A DNA stretch of 64,000 nucleotides from Sporosarcina aquimarina (GCF_019748715.1 NZ_JACLBZ010000029.1:61362-125361); one strand, 5' to 3'; positions 18,057 through 26,842 are shown, counted from the stretch's first letter. Numbers and translations are program-made. Notes: generated from the sequence alone by a model not told the origin.

Positions 18057-19595
18057 TTACTTATTCAAAAAAATAGGTGCATCCGGTCCCACTGGAATTC
18101 CTAGTAAATACCAAACGACTAACAGAATAATCCAGAAGATGCCATAGAACACCGAGTAAGGGAACAGTCCTGCAATTAATGTGCCAAGCCCAGCTTTCTT
18201 ATCAAACTTCTGAGCGAATGCTAATATGAGTACTAAATATGGAAACATCGGTGTTATAGGATTCGTAATGGAGTCACCGATTCGGTACATCATTTGTGTG
18301 AATGCCGGATGATAATCCAAGTACATAAACATTGGCACAAAGATTGGAGCTAATATAGCCCATTTTGCAGAGGCACTCCCAATTAATAAATTAACCAAGG
18401 CCACAAACAAAATGAAAGAAACGAATAGTGGAATGCCTTTAAATCCAATAGAATCTAAAAAGTTTGCCCCTTTAATTGAAATAATTGCTCCCAGATTACT
18501 AGCGTTGAAATATGCAAGCATTTGGGCAGAGACGAAAACAAGAACAATGTAAGGTCCCATCGAGCTCATCGCACGACCAATTTGTTGTGCAAAATCCTTG
18601 GAGCTCTTAATCGTTTGTGCCCCAATTCCGTAGAAAATGCCTGGTACTAAGAACAAAATCATTACTAGCGGAACAACTGAAGCCATAAGTGGAGAGTCCT
18701 GAATAATAGAACCCGTTTCTGCATTTCGTAACCATCCATTGACTGGGATGACGCCGATCAATAGGATTGCAACTACAGCCACTACAGAAATATTTGCCCA
18801 GCGCAAACCTTTATTTTCAAGTGGAGTAATTGCCTCATTCTCCAACATATCTCCCTCGAATGCGCCATAACGAGGAATCGTAAATTTATAAGTGACCCAT
18901 GTCCCAACAGCCAGTAGGAAGAAAGTTGATACGGCAATAAAGTAATAGTTCATTGCTGGATTCGCAACGAAAGAAGGATCTACAGTTTGTGCGCCGATTT
19001 CCGTAAATCCGGCAGCTAACGTATCGGTCATACCAATAAGTATATTTGCGGAAAACGCACCAAGCGTTGATGCGTATGCGGCAATTAATCCCACAAAAGG
19101 GTGATAGCCAAAAGACATCAGAATCGTTGCAGCAAGTGGTGGCAATACAACTTGTGTTGCATCTCCTGCGACGTTACCAATAATACCAATTAAGACGATC
19201 ATCGGAATGATAATCTTTTTCGGCGTAGAAAGTACCGCTCTTCTCATTAATGTCTTAAAGTATCCACTTTCATCTGCGAGCCCGACACCAAGCATGATGA
19301 CCAAAACTGCACCAAGTGGCGGGAAGTCACTAAAGTTTTTGACCATTCCTGTCAGTTGCTCTAAGATTCCATCTCTTGAGAGGAGATTCTTTGCTATAAT
19401 CTCCTCTCCATCTACAGGACTAATTGCCGAAACGTTAAAGAAAGAGGATAAGGCTGAAATGACAAGAATAGCTAAAGCCATTATGGCAAATAAAACGATA
19501 GGATCTGGCAACCTGTTACCGACGACTTCAATGCGGTTTAGCATCCGATCAAAAAATGAGTTTTTAGTTTTTACCTTATCTTGTTTTTTCGACAT
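18057..19595 (-). CDS. AbgT family transporter (p-aminobenzoyl-glutamate type)
   Basis: 512 residues, about 12 membrane segments, matching AbgT/YdaH size. Conserved parts include NRLPDPIVLFAIMALAILV near the N-terminus, GDATQVVLPPLAATILMSFG and a C-terminal DSITNPITPMFPYLVLILAF. Family members import p-aminobenzoyl-glutamate or export sulfonamide-type drugs. The paired M20 hydrolase 11 bases upstream favours uptake of an amino-acid conjugate that is then cut inside the cell. It has AAGGGGTGCTGAC before its start region, shared with the preceding gene end. Confidence 0.88.
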   Translation of the reverse strand: MSKKQDKVKTKNSFFDRMLNRIEVVGNRLPDPIVLFAIMALAILVISALSSFFNVSAISPVDGEEIIAKNLLSRDGILEQLTGMVKNFSDFPPLGAVLVIMLGVGLADESGYFKTLMRRAVLSTPKKIIIPMIVLIGIIGNVAGDATQVVLPPLAATILMSFGYHPFVGLIAAYASTLGAFSANILIGMTDTLAAGFTEIGAQTVDPSFVANPAMNYYFIAVSTFFLLAVGTWVTYKFTIPRYGAFEGDMLENEAITPLENKGLRWANISVVAVVAILLIGVIPVNGWLRNAETGSIIQDSPLMASVVPLVMILFLVPGIFYGIGAQTIKSSKDFAQQIGRAMSSMGPYIVLVFVSAQMLAYFNASNLGAIISIKGANFLDSIGFKGIPLFVSFILFVALVNLLIGSASAKWAILAPIFVPMFMYLDYHPAFTQMMYRIGDSITNPITPMFPYLVLILAFAQKFDKKAGLGTLIAGLFPYSVFYGIFWIILLVVWYLLGIPVGPDAPIFLNK

Positions 19596-19606
19596 GTCAG
19601 CACCCC

Positions 19607-20791
19607 TTAGTATTGGCTAGTTAAAAATAGGGCAGTTGAAACAAAATATGAGATGCCTATTTTAAGAGCCTTTTCGTTTATTTCAAAGCGAGGATGATGA
19701 TGAGGATAAAAGACATCGTCTTTCTTTTTCATGGCACCTACTCCGATATAGCAACCCGGTACGACATTACTAAATGCAGAAAAGTCTTCTCCGCCCATCA
19801 TCGGGGGAATCTCCTCTACCTTTGCATCCGTAAAAAATTCGGTTAGATGTTGCATCACTTTGGTCGATAAATCAATATCATTGAAGACCGGATCATAACC
19901 ATATTGATAAGATAACTCAGCTGTGGCGCCATGGGCTTCTGCTATATTTGTGCTGATTTTTTCTAAATTATCTTTAATTTTCTCTCTGACGTCATTGGAT
20001 AGAGTACGAACGGAACCACCAATTAACGCTTGATCGGGAATCACGTTATAAGCGTCTCCACTATGGAAACGAGTACAAGAGACCACTCCGCTTTCGAGGG
20101 GACTCAAAACTCGGGAAACGATTTGCTGAAGGTTTGAAACGATTTGAGAACCGATGGCTAGCGCATCTATTGCCCCTTCTGGCTGCGAAGCATGTCCTGA
20201 CTTCCCTTTAACGGTAATATCAAAAATGTCCGATGCAGCAGACATTGGACCTTTTGTTACTTGAATTTCTCCGACAGGTACAGTGGACCATAAATGCATA
20301 CCTAAGATACAATCCACACCTTCAAGCACTCCCGCCGCGACCATTTCCTGAGCTCCGCCAGGGGGTAATTCCTCTGCGTGTTGAAATATAAAAACAAATT
20401 CCCCGGTAAGCGTTTTCTTTATTTCGGAAAGAACTTTTGCTGTACCTAGCAACATAGAAGTATGCCCGTCATGACCGCAAGCGTGCATCTTCCCGTCCAC
20501 TTTTGATTCAAAAGAGATACCCGTCTCCTCATGAATTGGCAACGCATCAATGTCTGCCCGCATAGCAATCGTTTTGCCATCGCCTGCTAATCCTTTTAAT
20601 CTTCCCATCACACTGGTTTTAGTGGGTCTTGATACTTCTATTCCATCAAATGTATTCAGTTGTTCTTCAATAAATTTAGATGTCTCATACTCTTCAAATG
20701 ATAGTTCAGGATGCTGGTGTAAATGGCGTCTCCATTCTACTACCTGCGGAAATACTTCTTCTACCATGGTTGTAATCGTTTTCTTTTGCAT
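19607..20791 (-). CDS. M20 amidohydrolase, aminoacylase/AbgB-like
   Basis: 394 residues. Metal ligands are visible: HACGHDGH (about 99-106), EELPPGG (catalytic Glu pair about 133-134) and GGEDFSAF near the C-terminus. A dimerisation domain sits in the middle (about residues 180-290). M20D enzymes hydrolyse N-acyl amino acids, hippurate or p-aminobenzoyl-glutamate. It is the first gene of a two-gene operon with the AbgT transporter, so import and cleavage of one conjugate is likely. GAGAGGTCAATGAC precedes ATG. A promoter and a palindromic operator lie upstream. Confidence 0.9.
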   Translation of the reverse strand: MQKKTITTMVEEVFPQVVEWRRHLHQHPELSFEEYETSKFIEEQLNTFDGIEVSRPTKTSVMGRLKGLAGDGKTIAMRADIDALPIHEETGISFESKVDGKMHACGHDGHTSMLLGTAKVLSEIKKTLTGEFVFIFQHAEELPPGGAQEMVAAGVLEGVDCILGMHLWSTVPVGEIQVTKGPMSAASDIFDITVKGKSGHASQPEGAIDALAIGSQIVSNLQQIVSRVLSPLESGVVSCTRFHSGDAYNVIPDQALIGGSVRTLSNDVREKIKDNLEKISTNIAEAHGATAELSYQYGYDPVFNDIDLSTKVMQHLTEFFTDAKVEEIPPMMGGEDFSAFSNVVPGCYIGVGAMKKKDDVFYPHHHPRFEINEKALKIGISYFVSTALFLTSQY

Positions 20792-20821
20792 GTCATTGAC
20801 CTCTCTAACTTAACGCAAATT

Positions 20822-20838
20822 TAACGACAAGGTCGTTA
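20822..20838 (-). promoter_or_regulatory. 17-bp palindromic operator at the M20/abgT promoter
   Basis: TAACGAC-AAG-GTCGTTA is a perfect inverted repeat with a three-base centre. It lies directly after the -10 box of the minus-strand promoter, about at +1 to +17, and 30 bases before the M20 start: a good position for repressor binding. Confidence 0.7.
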
Positions 20839-20845
20839 TTTGGAT

Positions 20846-20875
20846 ATTATAGTATCTGAGAGGGGGAAATATCAA
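20846..20875 (-). promoter_or_regulatory. Sigma-A promoter of the M20/abgT operon
   Basis: Reading the minus strand: TTGATA (20875-20870), 18-base spacer, TATAAT (20851-20846). Confidence 0.65.
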
Positions 20876-20935
20876 TAGCTAAATTTTCTTATCTTTCAAA
20901 GAAGGGGGAATTTTCTACTTGTCAATAGATAAAAG

Positions 20936-20975
20936 AAAAGGCAGAAAGATTGCTATAGCAATCTTTCTGCCCGTT
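20936..20975 (-). terminator. Terminator after the ABC permease
   Basis: GGCAGAAAGATTGC and GCAATCTTTCTGCC form a long perfect stem at 20940-20971, with TTTTCTTTT following on the minus strand. Confidence 0.85.
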
Positions 20976-21013
20976 TCTAATAATCCAAATAAACTAGTAA
21001 TATTTTTTATCGG

Positions 21014-21952
21014 TTACGCGGTAATATCCCGTTTCGTAAACACAGAATAGCTGATAACTAGGAAAACCACGAGATAAACGACCAAGACGGTAAGAGAAAA
21101 AGGCATGGTCATTCCTTCTACGAAAGGCTGACCCATTTCATAAACAGTCAGATCCATATGTGTGAATACAAGATACTTTACGATTTCATAATTTGAGAGC
21201 AACAATACAATCGTGTTGCCGGTGAAAAAAATGAACAGGGAAAGGCCGATTGCCATTCCGTTCGAACGAAATACACTGCCGATCATGAAAGCGAAGGTAG
21301 CGGTAATGATCACATTGGCAAAGGACAGAATAAGCAAATATAGTCCATGTCCCCACACAGGAACAGAAACGATTGCATTGCCGTCCATCTTGAGTTCTTG
21401 ACCACCGCCAGAAGGGAACAGAATGTACGCACAGGCTATGGTTACAACAAAACCAATAAGCATCAGCAACATCCCAAACAGCAGAACCGTGATATATTTT
21501 GACGTCATGACTTTCCAGCGTTTTACTGGCCGTGTCAGTAACATTTTAATCGTTCCTTGTGAGAATTCAGAAGCAACGATCCCTGCCGCAACAATGACTG
21601 TCAGTAACACAACTAGACTGCCAATTCCTACAGGATTAATAATCATAGACTCCCTACTGTCTTGCGCTAAAGGCGGGACATTCTGGTCTAAGCGATATTC
21701 CAAAATTTTAGCGGTTTCTTCCGTTTGTTTTCGTTCGCTTTTCGGTAAGTCCATTTGAAGTGTTTCGTTCGTAATTTTTAATTGCTCCTGAACATTGGTT
21801 TTCCAATCAGTCGGTTCAGTCGTATTCTGACTGTTTATCCACTTCGTCAGCCCCATTAGGCCAATGACGATAGCGATAAGTAACAAAGTCATGATCCAAG
21901 TACCTTTTTTAGCCCAAAGTTTCATCCATTCATTTTGTATGAGCTTCAGCAA
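21014..21952 (-). CDS. ABC-2 type transporter permease
   Basis: About 312 residues with six membrane segments. A long extracellular loop lies between the first (LLLIAIVIGLMGLTKW) and second helices, and the family stretch ASEFSQGTIKMLLTRPVKRW leads into the third. I prefer the TTG at 21952, which gives MLKLIQNEWMKLW and has GGGAGG eight bases upstream; the GTG at 21961 is too close to that site. It overlaps the end of the ATPase gene by 23 bases, so the two are coupled. Export of an antimicrobial or peptide is the usual role. Substrate unknown. Confidence 0.85.
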   Translation of the reverse strand: MLKLIQNEWMKLWAKKGTWIMTLLLIAIVIGLMGLTKWINSQNTTEPTDWKTNVQEQLKITNETLQMDLPKSERKQTEETAKILEYRLDQNVPPLAQDSRESMIINPVGIGSLVVLLTVIVAAGIVASEFSQGTIKMLLTRPVKRWKVMTSKYITVLLFGMLLMLIGFVVTIACAYILFPSGGGQELKMDGNAIVSVPVWGHGLYLLILSFANVIITATFAFMIGSVFRSNGMAIGLSLFIFFTGNTIVLLLSNYEIVKYLVFTHMDLTVYEMGQPFVEGMTMPFSLTVLVVYLVVFLVISYSVFTKRDITA

Positions 21953-22853
21953 TCTGCCCACCTCCCGTCATTTCCAAGAATTGATCTTCTAACGTTTTTC
22001 GATGTGGCTGTACGGCAAATACTTGGATTCCATTTGCGGTTAGAAGTTGAACGATTGCTGGAATTTGGCTTTTCTCTGCCTGTAACAACAGACCAACAGG
22101 CATTGTTTCGACAATGAACCCTTTGGACAAAAGTAATTCCTGTGCATCTTCAGCGGGGGACGCTTCCAGATAATAATGAGATTGCACAGGCTCTGTCATG
22201 TCTTGTATATCAACAAGCTTACCGTTTTGGATGACGGCAATCCGGTCGCACATCAATTCGATTTCAGAAAGCATATGACTGGAAACGAAAACAGAGACAT
22301 TCTCAGTGGCAGCGATTTCTCGCAAATATTGTCGAAACTCTCGAATACCGGCAGGGTCGAGCCCGTTTGTCGGTTCATCTAGAATAAGAAATTCAGGTCG
22401 ATGCAATAAAGCTTGTGCTAAACCGAGTCGCTGGCGCATTCCAAGAGAGTAGGTGGAGACTTTTTCGTGGATACGTTGTTCCAACCCTACTTGGCTAATG
22501 ACTTCATCGATTCGTTCTTTGCTTATATCGCTTTGCATGCGCGCAAAATGCAGCAGATTTTTATAGCCAGTCATAAATTTGTACATCTCAGGATTTTCTA
22601 CGATCACCCCGATTTTTGACAATCCCTCTTCAAAGTCTTCAGACAGTGGTTTTCCATCAATGAGAATTTCGCCGCTCGTTCGTTTCATCAGCCCAACCAT
22701 CATACGGATGGTTGTAGTTTTTCCAGCTCCATTAGGTCCTAGAAATCCGGTGATTTGCCCGGGATATAACGATAAATTGAGGTCATCAATAATCTTCTTG
22801 TTTCCAATGACTTTGGTCAGATTCTTTAATTCTACTATTGGTTTAATAATCAT
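21930..22853 (-). CDS. ABC transporter ATP-binding protein (BcrA/NatA-like)
   Basis: 307 residues from the ATG at 22853 (AAAGGAGG is six bases upstream). An earlier in-frame ATG at 22892 adds 13 residues without a good site. Walker A GPNGAGKTT, signature YSLGMRQRL, Walker B LILDEPTNGLD and the switch SSHML are intact. A C-terminal domain of about 85 residues follows, as in bacitracin-type BcrA ATPases. It is the first gene of a two-gene exporter operon. No dedicated sensor kinase or regulator is adjacent, although the GntR operon lies directly upstream on the same strand. Confidence 0.88.
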   Translation of the reverse strand: MIIKPIVELKNLTKVIGNKKIIDDLNLSLYPGQITGFLGPNGAGKTTTIRMMVGLMKRTSGEILIDGKPLSEDFEEGLSKIGVIVENPEMYKFMTGYKNLLHFARMQSDISKERIDEVISQVGLEQRIHEKVSTYSLGMRQRLGLAQALLHRPEFLILDEPTNGLDPAGIREFRQYLREIAATENVSVFVSSHMLSEIELMCDRIAVIQNGKLVDIQDMTEPVQSHYYLEASPAEDAQELLLSKGFIVETMPVGLLLQAEKSQIPAIVQLLTANGIQVFAVQPHRKTLEDQFLEMTGGGQIAEAHTK

Positions 22854-22960
22854 CGAACCTCCTTTTTTTCTACAAGGTGTGTATGGGTACATACCGCCTT
22901 GAATAGTGAGTCGTTGTTATATATACGGCTATCAAGAGAAAAAGTTCTGTTTAATAGCAA

Positions 22961-23632
22961 TTAAGCATGATCAAAATCTGAATTGCCATAAATTCGTATC
23001 GACAATTGGATGGATAGCCACGTTACCAATGCACTGGCCAAGAGAAACAAGAACGCAAAGGTCCATTGATTTGTAGTCAATAGCTGAGCGATATGCATCA
23101 TCCACTCGTGAGTTGAAGTCATTCTTGGATTTTCCAAAATATTTTTTATTATAGTAAGTGACATCATGGCCAACACGGGAATCATGACAGTCAAAGTGGA
23201 GGCCAACACATAGCCAGCTTTAAATTGCAGTGGATAGTAAATAGAAATCAGTAGAAAAAAGCTGCCCAGTGCTATAAGCAATTCAGTTATACTCATCATG
23301 CGTGCAGGAAACGGAGCGAACGTTTCAAACAGGAAGATATATATAAGCACTGCCACAGCGGATAGAACAAACCAAATGAGCCCTGCAGCATACTTAGCTA
23401 GCACGACTTGTTTCCTCGTGACCGGCAGACTATTTATTAGGACAGACTCCTTTTCAAACGACTTGGTATTGGAAGAAATAGCTATAAAGTAAGCAACAAC
23501 GGCAAGTAGGATGACATGACGGATCGGTTGACCATCTGTAAAAAAGTTTGTAAATATAATAAACCACAAAATAGTAAGGAAGTAAGTACTCACTCTTTGC
23601 GTATATAAATCTTTGCGTATCAAAAGATTCAT
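22961..23632 (-). CDS. ABC-2 transporter permease of the GntR-controlled operon
   Basis: 223 residues from the ATG at 23632. This start overlaps the ATPase stop (ATGA) and has AAGGAGTGG upstream; an earlier frame start at 23740 would overlap the ATPase far more. It has six hydrophobic segments and a short loop KSFEKESVLINSLPVTRKQ before the third helix, matching ABC-2 permeases that occur with YtrA-type regulators. Likely exports a cell-wall active compound or lipid intermediate, but the substrate is unknown. Confidence 0.8.
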   Translation of the reverse strand: MNLLIRKDLYTQRVSTYFLTILWFIIFTNFFTDGQPIRHVILLAVVAYFIAISSNTKSFEKESVLINSLPVTRKQVVLAKYAAGLIWFVLSAVAVLIYIFLFETFAPFPARMMSITELLIALGSFFLLISIYYPLQFKAGYVLASTLTVMIPVLAMMSLTIIKNILENPRMTSTHEWMMHIAQLLTTNQWTFAFLFLLASALVTWLSIQLSIRIYGNSDFDHA

Positions 23633-24498
23633 TGGGATCCACTCCTTACTGTGTAATACATAATATCTTCGAGTGTCGGTTTTTCCATAAGCAATGCATG
23701 AAAGTGACTTAAAGAGGTTTTTACAGAATCCACCAGACATTCAAAGCCTACATCTGTTTCCCTCAACCCGATCACAGGCAATCCATTGAGCAGGCTGCGC
23801 TGGTCAGCTGTGCCTTTTACAAGCACATAGCGCTCGGTGAATTCATCCATCTCGCCTTGAAAGATGATTCGTCCATCGTGAATGAAAATAATAAAATCAG
23901 CAATCCTCTCTAAATCAGTCGTAATATGTGTTGAAAAGAAGATGGCTTTCTCTTCATCTTGAATAAGTTCTTGCATCAGATCCAGCAATTCTCGACGAAC
24001 AATAGGATCTAATCCGGCTGTCGGCTCATCCATAATAATGAATTCGGGATGGTGGGCAAGTGCCATCGCGAGTGAAAACTTCATTCGCATTCCTTTTGAT
24101 AAATGTTTTACGAGTTTTGTAGCAGGGAGGTGAAATTTTTTTAGATAGTAGTAAAATAATTCATCATCCCAATTTTTATAGAAAGGGGATAGAATCCGTT
24201 TGTTTTTTTCAATTGAGCTATCCTCATAATAGTAATTTTCATCGTAAACAAACCCAATTCGCTGTTTGATCTTCGCCGTATGTTCGCTATGAGACCTATC
24301 AAAAATACGGATATCGCCTTGATCTTGACGGATTAAGTCCATAATGCAGCGAATGGTAGTACTTTTTCCTGCCCCATTCGGTCCAATAAAACCAGTAATG
24401 AAACCTTTCTTAATATCAAAGTTCAGATCATTCAGCACAAAGCCATTCAACTGTTTCGTCAAGCGGCGGACTTCTACAACATTTTCCACTTTTCTCAC
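23629..24498 (-). CDS. ABC transporter ATP-binding protein of the GntR operon
   Basis: 289 residues starting at a GTG at 24498 that overlaps the GntR stop (GTGA). Walker A GPNGAGKST, signature LSKGMRMKF, Walker B FIIMDEPTAGLD and the STH switch are present. The subfamily resembles YtrB/EcsA-like ATPases encoded after YtrA-type repressors. Three overlapping genes (regulator, ATPase, permease) imply one transcript and translational coupling. A C-terminal region of about 70 residues follows the nucleotide domain. Confidence 0.88.
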   Translation of the reverse strand: MRKVENVVEVRRLTKQLNGFVLNDLNFDIKKGFITGFIGPNGAGKSTTIRCIMDLIRQDQGDIRIFDRSHSEHTAKIKQRIGFVYDENYYYEDSSIEKNKRILSPFYKNWDDELFYYYLKKFHLPATKLVKHLSKGMRMKFSLAMALAHHPEFIIMDEPTAGLDPIVRRELLDLMQELIQDEEKAIFFSTHITTDLERIADFIIFIHDGRIIFQGEMDEFTERYVLVKGTADQRSLLNGLPVIGLRETDVGFECLVDSVKTSLSHFHALLMEKPTLEDIMYYTVRSGSQ

Positions 24499-24866
24499 TC
24501 CTCATATAACAATGTCAGCATATCAACCAATTCTTCTAATCCCACATCAAAAGCTCGGCTATCTTCAATGACCATTGCCAGTTGATCCTCAATTTTCTTC
24601 AAATGCTCTTCCTTCAGCAATTCATGATTTTGTGCTGCGACAAACGAACCTTTTCCCGGGAAAGTTTCAATCAGTCCATCTCTTTCCAGCTCTTCATACG
24701 CTTTTTTTGTCGTGATGACACTGACCTGCAAGTCTTTCGCGAGTTTTCGAATGGAAGGCAGTGCTTCCTTCTCCTGTAATTCTTTAAGTAGGATCTGCTC
24801 TTTAAGCTGGTTCTTAATCTGTACATAAATTGGTTGGTTCACTGTATTGGAGATGACAATATTCAA
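24495..24866 (-). CDS. GntR-family repressor, YtrA subfamily
   Basis: 123 residues: a winged-helix domain at residues 8-75 (PIYVQIKNQLKEQILLKEL; LPSIRKLAKDLQVSVITTKK) and only about 45 residues after it. That short tail is the mark of the YtrA subfamily, whose members repress their own ABC transporter operons. Start at 24866 with GAGGTGATG upstream. The operon promoter just upstream carries a matching inverted repeat over its -10 box, which fits autorepression. Effectors of this subfamily are usually cell-wall antibiotics, not shown here. Confidence 0.9.
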   Translation of the reverse strand: MNIVISNTVNQPIYVQIKNQLKEQILLKELQEKEALPSIRKLAKDLQVSVITTKKAYEELERDGLIETFPGKGSFVAAQNHELLKEEHLKKIEDQLAMVIEDSRAFDVGLEELVDMLTLLYEE

Positions 24867-24888
24867 TACATCACCTCATTTCTTTTCA

Positions 24889-24933
24889 TATACTGTATAT
24901 GCACAGTATATACAGATAGCTAAGTAGAGTCAA
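24889..24933 (-). promoter_or_regulatory. Promoter and operator of the GntR-ABC operon
   Basis: On the minus strand TTGACT (24933-24928), exact 17-base spacer, TATACT (24910-24905). The inverted repeat TATACTG-N8-CAGTATA (24889-24910) covers the -10 box and the start point. This is the expected place for the YtrA-type repressor encoded next. Confidence 0.82.
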
Positions 24934-24945
24934 GTGTAGTTAAAT

Positions 24946-24978
24946 AAAAAAACCTTCAAATGAGATTTTATTTGAAGG
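24946..24978 (-). terminator. Terminator of the ABC-F gene
   Basis: Minus strand: CTTCAAAT and ATTTGAAG pair and are followed by a run of seven T. It lies about 110 bases after the ABC-F stop. Confidence 0.75.
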
Positions 24979-25086
24979 GAAGGTGCAACTATGCAAAAGC
25001 TTTCGAAGAATGATACCGTTTCGGCGTGATTGGTGACGATAGGATTAATAGTACTTAGCCTTAATTATTCGCAAGCTTATAATTAA

Positions 25087-26637
25087 TCACGATTTAGCCT
25101 TTTTAATTAACTTCAATAGTTCAGTGAAGCGAGCATCTAGCACGGCGTATTGTGGATCCTTAGGAGTCAAATATGACAATTGTCCAAGCACGGCCTGTTT
25201 TTCAGTCTCGAGTGCAAGTAATACTTCATTCATTGTTTGTTTAGCTTGTGGTAAGTGCAGTGTGCCATTTTCAACTGTTACACTGCGAGTAGCTAGTTTT
25301 TCCCGAAAGTAGCGGTCGTGGGAAACGAAAATAAGCGTGCCTTCATAAGCCAGTAGCGCATCTTCCAATTGCTCGCGAGACGCAATGTCGAGATGATTTG
25401 TTGGTTCGTCTAATAATAAAACATTGCGTCGCTCCATGATAAACTTAGCAATTTTTAATTTAATCCGTTCGCCCATGCTTAACTCATGAATGGCTGTATG
25501 CCAGTGTGCATTAGTGAAGCCTAAAAGAATGAGTTGTGTACGGATTGTGCCTTCTTCCTCGAAGTTATCGTACGTAAAGAATTCGGCAACCGTTTGTTCA
25601 AGAGGAAGATCGAAAACTGACTGCGATAAATAGCCAATGTTTGCTGCCTCTGTTAGCCAAAGTTCTCCGCTTGTTATCGCAGATGTATATATTGCGTGTA
25701 GTAAAGTAGATTTACCGGCTCCATTTGCACCAAGTATTGCAACTTTTTCGCCACGGGTCACAACTAGGTTTACATCTTGTAAAATAGGAGAAACTGCTAC
25801 GTTTTTTAATTCAATAATGCGTTTGCCTATCGTACGCTCGACGGCAAGCGAGAAATGAATGGTATGTTCCTTGCTGACTTTATCAATGTGATGTTCCTGC
25901 AATTGTTGTTCGAGTTTTTTACGTTTCGATTTCACTTGCTTATCTGCACGTTTAGCTTTGGTTCGGTAATATTCCTTCGCGCCCATTGCTTTCGGGTGGT
26001 GGGCAGCTGTGGATTCTTTATGCATAGTAGCCGACCATGTCTGGAGCTCATTTAATTGCTGCTCGATACGTGCAATGTGCTTTTGTTGTACAGTGTACGC
26101 ATGCGCCTGGCTATCACGCTTCGCTTTGCGCCATGTTTCATAATGACTATAATCGCCAGTGACCACATCAATCGCGCCATCATCAATCGCCCAGATAGTC
26201 GTGGCGACTTGGTCTAAAAAGAATCGGTCATGTGATACGATTATCCATGTTTTGGAACTTGTTTGGACCAGTTCTGTAAGCTTTGCTAAGCTGTCATCGT
26301 CTAGATGATTAGTCGGCTCATCGAGTAAAAGAATCGGTGCGCGCGAAGTTAACGCCTTCGCGAGGCGGAGCTTCAATTGCTCACCTCCGCTTAACTTTTC
26401 GTAGGGAAGGGCTGGGACCTGCCAATCACTGAGGAATGCAAGTTCCTCGGATGTAAACTCCAGTTTTTCGCTTTGCGCCTCTTGTGTCATAAGCGCACTT
26501 GTTTTTATAGTGTCGTGTAGTTGGTGTAGAAGCGTAGATTTGCCGCAGCCATTAGGCCCGACAATCCCAATGGTTTCACCACGCTCGATCGTCAAGGTAG
26601 TTTCTTTGAATAAACGGTGTGTCACAGTAACTTGCAT
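25087..26637 (-). CDS. ABC-F ATPase, probable antibiotic-resistance (ribosome protection) type
   Basis: 516 residues, two ABC domains and no membrane segments. Domain 1 has Walker A GPNGCGKST (about 29-37), signature LSGGEQLKL and LLLDEPTNHLD. A linker of about 80 mostly basic and glutamine-rich residues (about 185-265) follows. Domain 2 has GANGAGKST, signature LSMGERIKL and a second LLLDEPTNHLD. The first signature-to-Walker A distance is short, as in VmlR/Vga-like ARE proteins rather than the housekeeping ABC-F types. The gene has an inducible-looking leader with a terminator 30 bases before the ATG. Drug class cannot be read. AAGGAGAG precedes the start. Confidence 0.85.
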   Translation of the reverse strand: MQVTVTHRLFKETTLTIERGETIGIVGPNGCGKSTLLHQLHDTIKTSALMTQEAQSEKLEFTSEELAFLSDWQVPALPYEKLSGGEQLKLRLAKALTSRAPILLLDEPTNHLDDDSLAKLTELVQTSSKTWIIVSHDRFFLDQVATTIWAIDDGAIDVVTGDYSHYETWRKAKRDSQAHAYTVQQKHIARIEQQLNELQTWSATMHKESTAAHHPKAMGAKEYYRTKAKRADKQVKSKRKKLEQQLQEHHIDKVSKEHTIHFSLAVERTIGKRIIELKNVAVSPILQDVNLVVTRGEKVAILGANGAGKSTLLHAIYTSAITSGELWLTEAANIGYLSQSVFDLPLEQTVAEFFTYDNFEEEGTIRTQLILLGFTNAHWHTAIHELSMGERIKLKIAKFIMERRNVLLLDEPTNHLDIASREQLEDALLAYEGTLIFVSHDRYFREKLATRSVTVENGTLHLPQAKQTMNEVLLALETEKQAVLGQLSYLTPKDPQYAVLDARFTELLKLIKKAKS

Positions 26638-26660
26638 GTAGCATCTCTCCTTAATGTTTA

Positions 26661-26699
26661 GAAAGAAAAAATCCTTCTAAACAAGTAGTTTAGAAGGAT
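26661..26699 (-). terminator. Intrinsic terminator between leader and ABC-F start (attenuator)
   Basis: Minus strand: ATCCTTCTAAAC pairs with GTTTAGAAGGAT (12 bp, five-base loop, plus coordinates 26671-26699), followed by TTTTTTCTTTC. Placing a strong terminator only about 30 bases before a start codon, after the promoter, indicates transcription attenuation. Confidence 0.88.
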
Positions 26700-26842
26700 T
26701 AGCCATGTTTAAAAATCGCACTATTATTGTGCGAGCGGCAAAATGTACAGACTAATCCTATGGTTCTTGAAAGCGAAAAAATATTCGTTTCCTTAATCTT
26801 CCATAGATTAGTTATCCATTGTCCACTCGTCACCCCGTTCAT
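26699..26842 (-). CDS. Candidate leader peptide of the ABC-F attenuator
   Basis: A 47-residue frame from ATG at 26842 to TAA at 26699-26701, beginning MNGVTSGQWITN. It spans both upstream pairing segments and stops inside the terminator's left arm, the layout of a ribosome-controlled attenuator. The predicted start point is only about six bases before this ATG, so it would be near-leaderless. A three-codon alternative (ATG GAT AAC TAA near 26818) after GGGGTGA is also possible. Which one is translated cannot be told from sequence. Confidence 0.45.
   Translation of the reverse strand: MNGVTSGQWITNLWKIKETNIFSLSRTIGLVCTFCRSHNNSAIFKHG
26752..26811 (-). promoter_or_regulatory. Mutually exclusive pairing segments of the ABC-F leader
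   Basis: Segment A (minus strand CTAATCTATGG, 26801-26811) can pair with B (CCATAGGATTAG, 26752-26763), one bulge. B can instead pair with C (CTAATCC, 26696-26702), which overlaps the left arm of the terminator. A:B leaves the terminator free to form; B:C would block it. This is a complete termination/antitermination switch. Confidence 0.75.

Noticed and set aside
25013..25086. Gene or regulatory RNA between ABC-F stop and its terminator
   Set aside because: Only AT-rich sequence without a ribosome site or stable stem.
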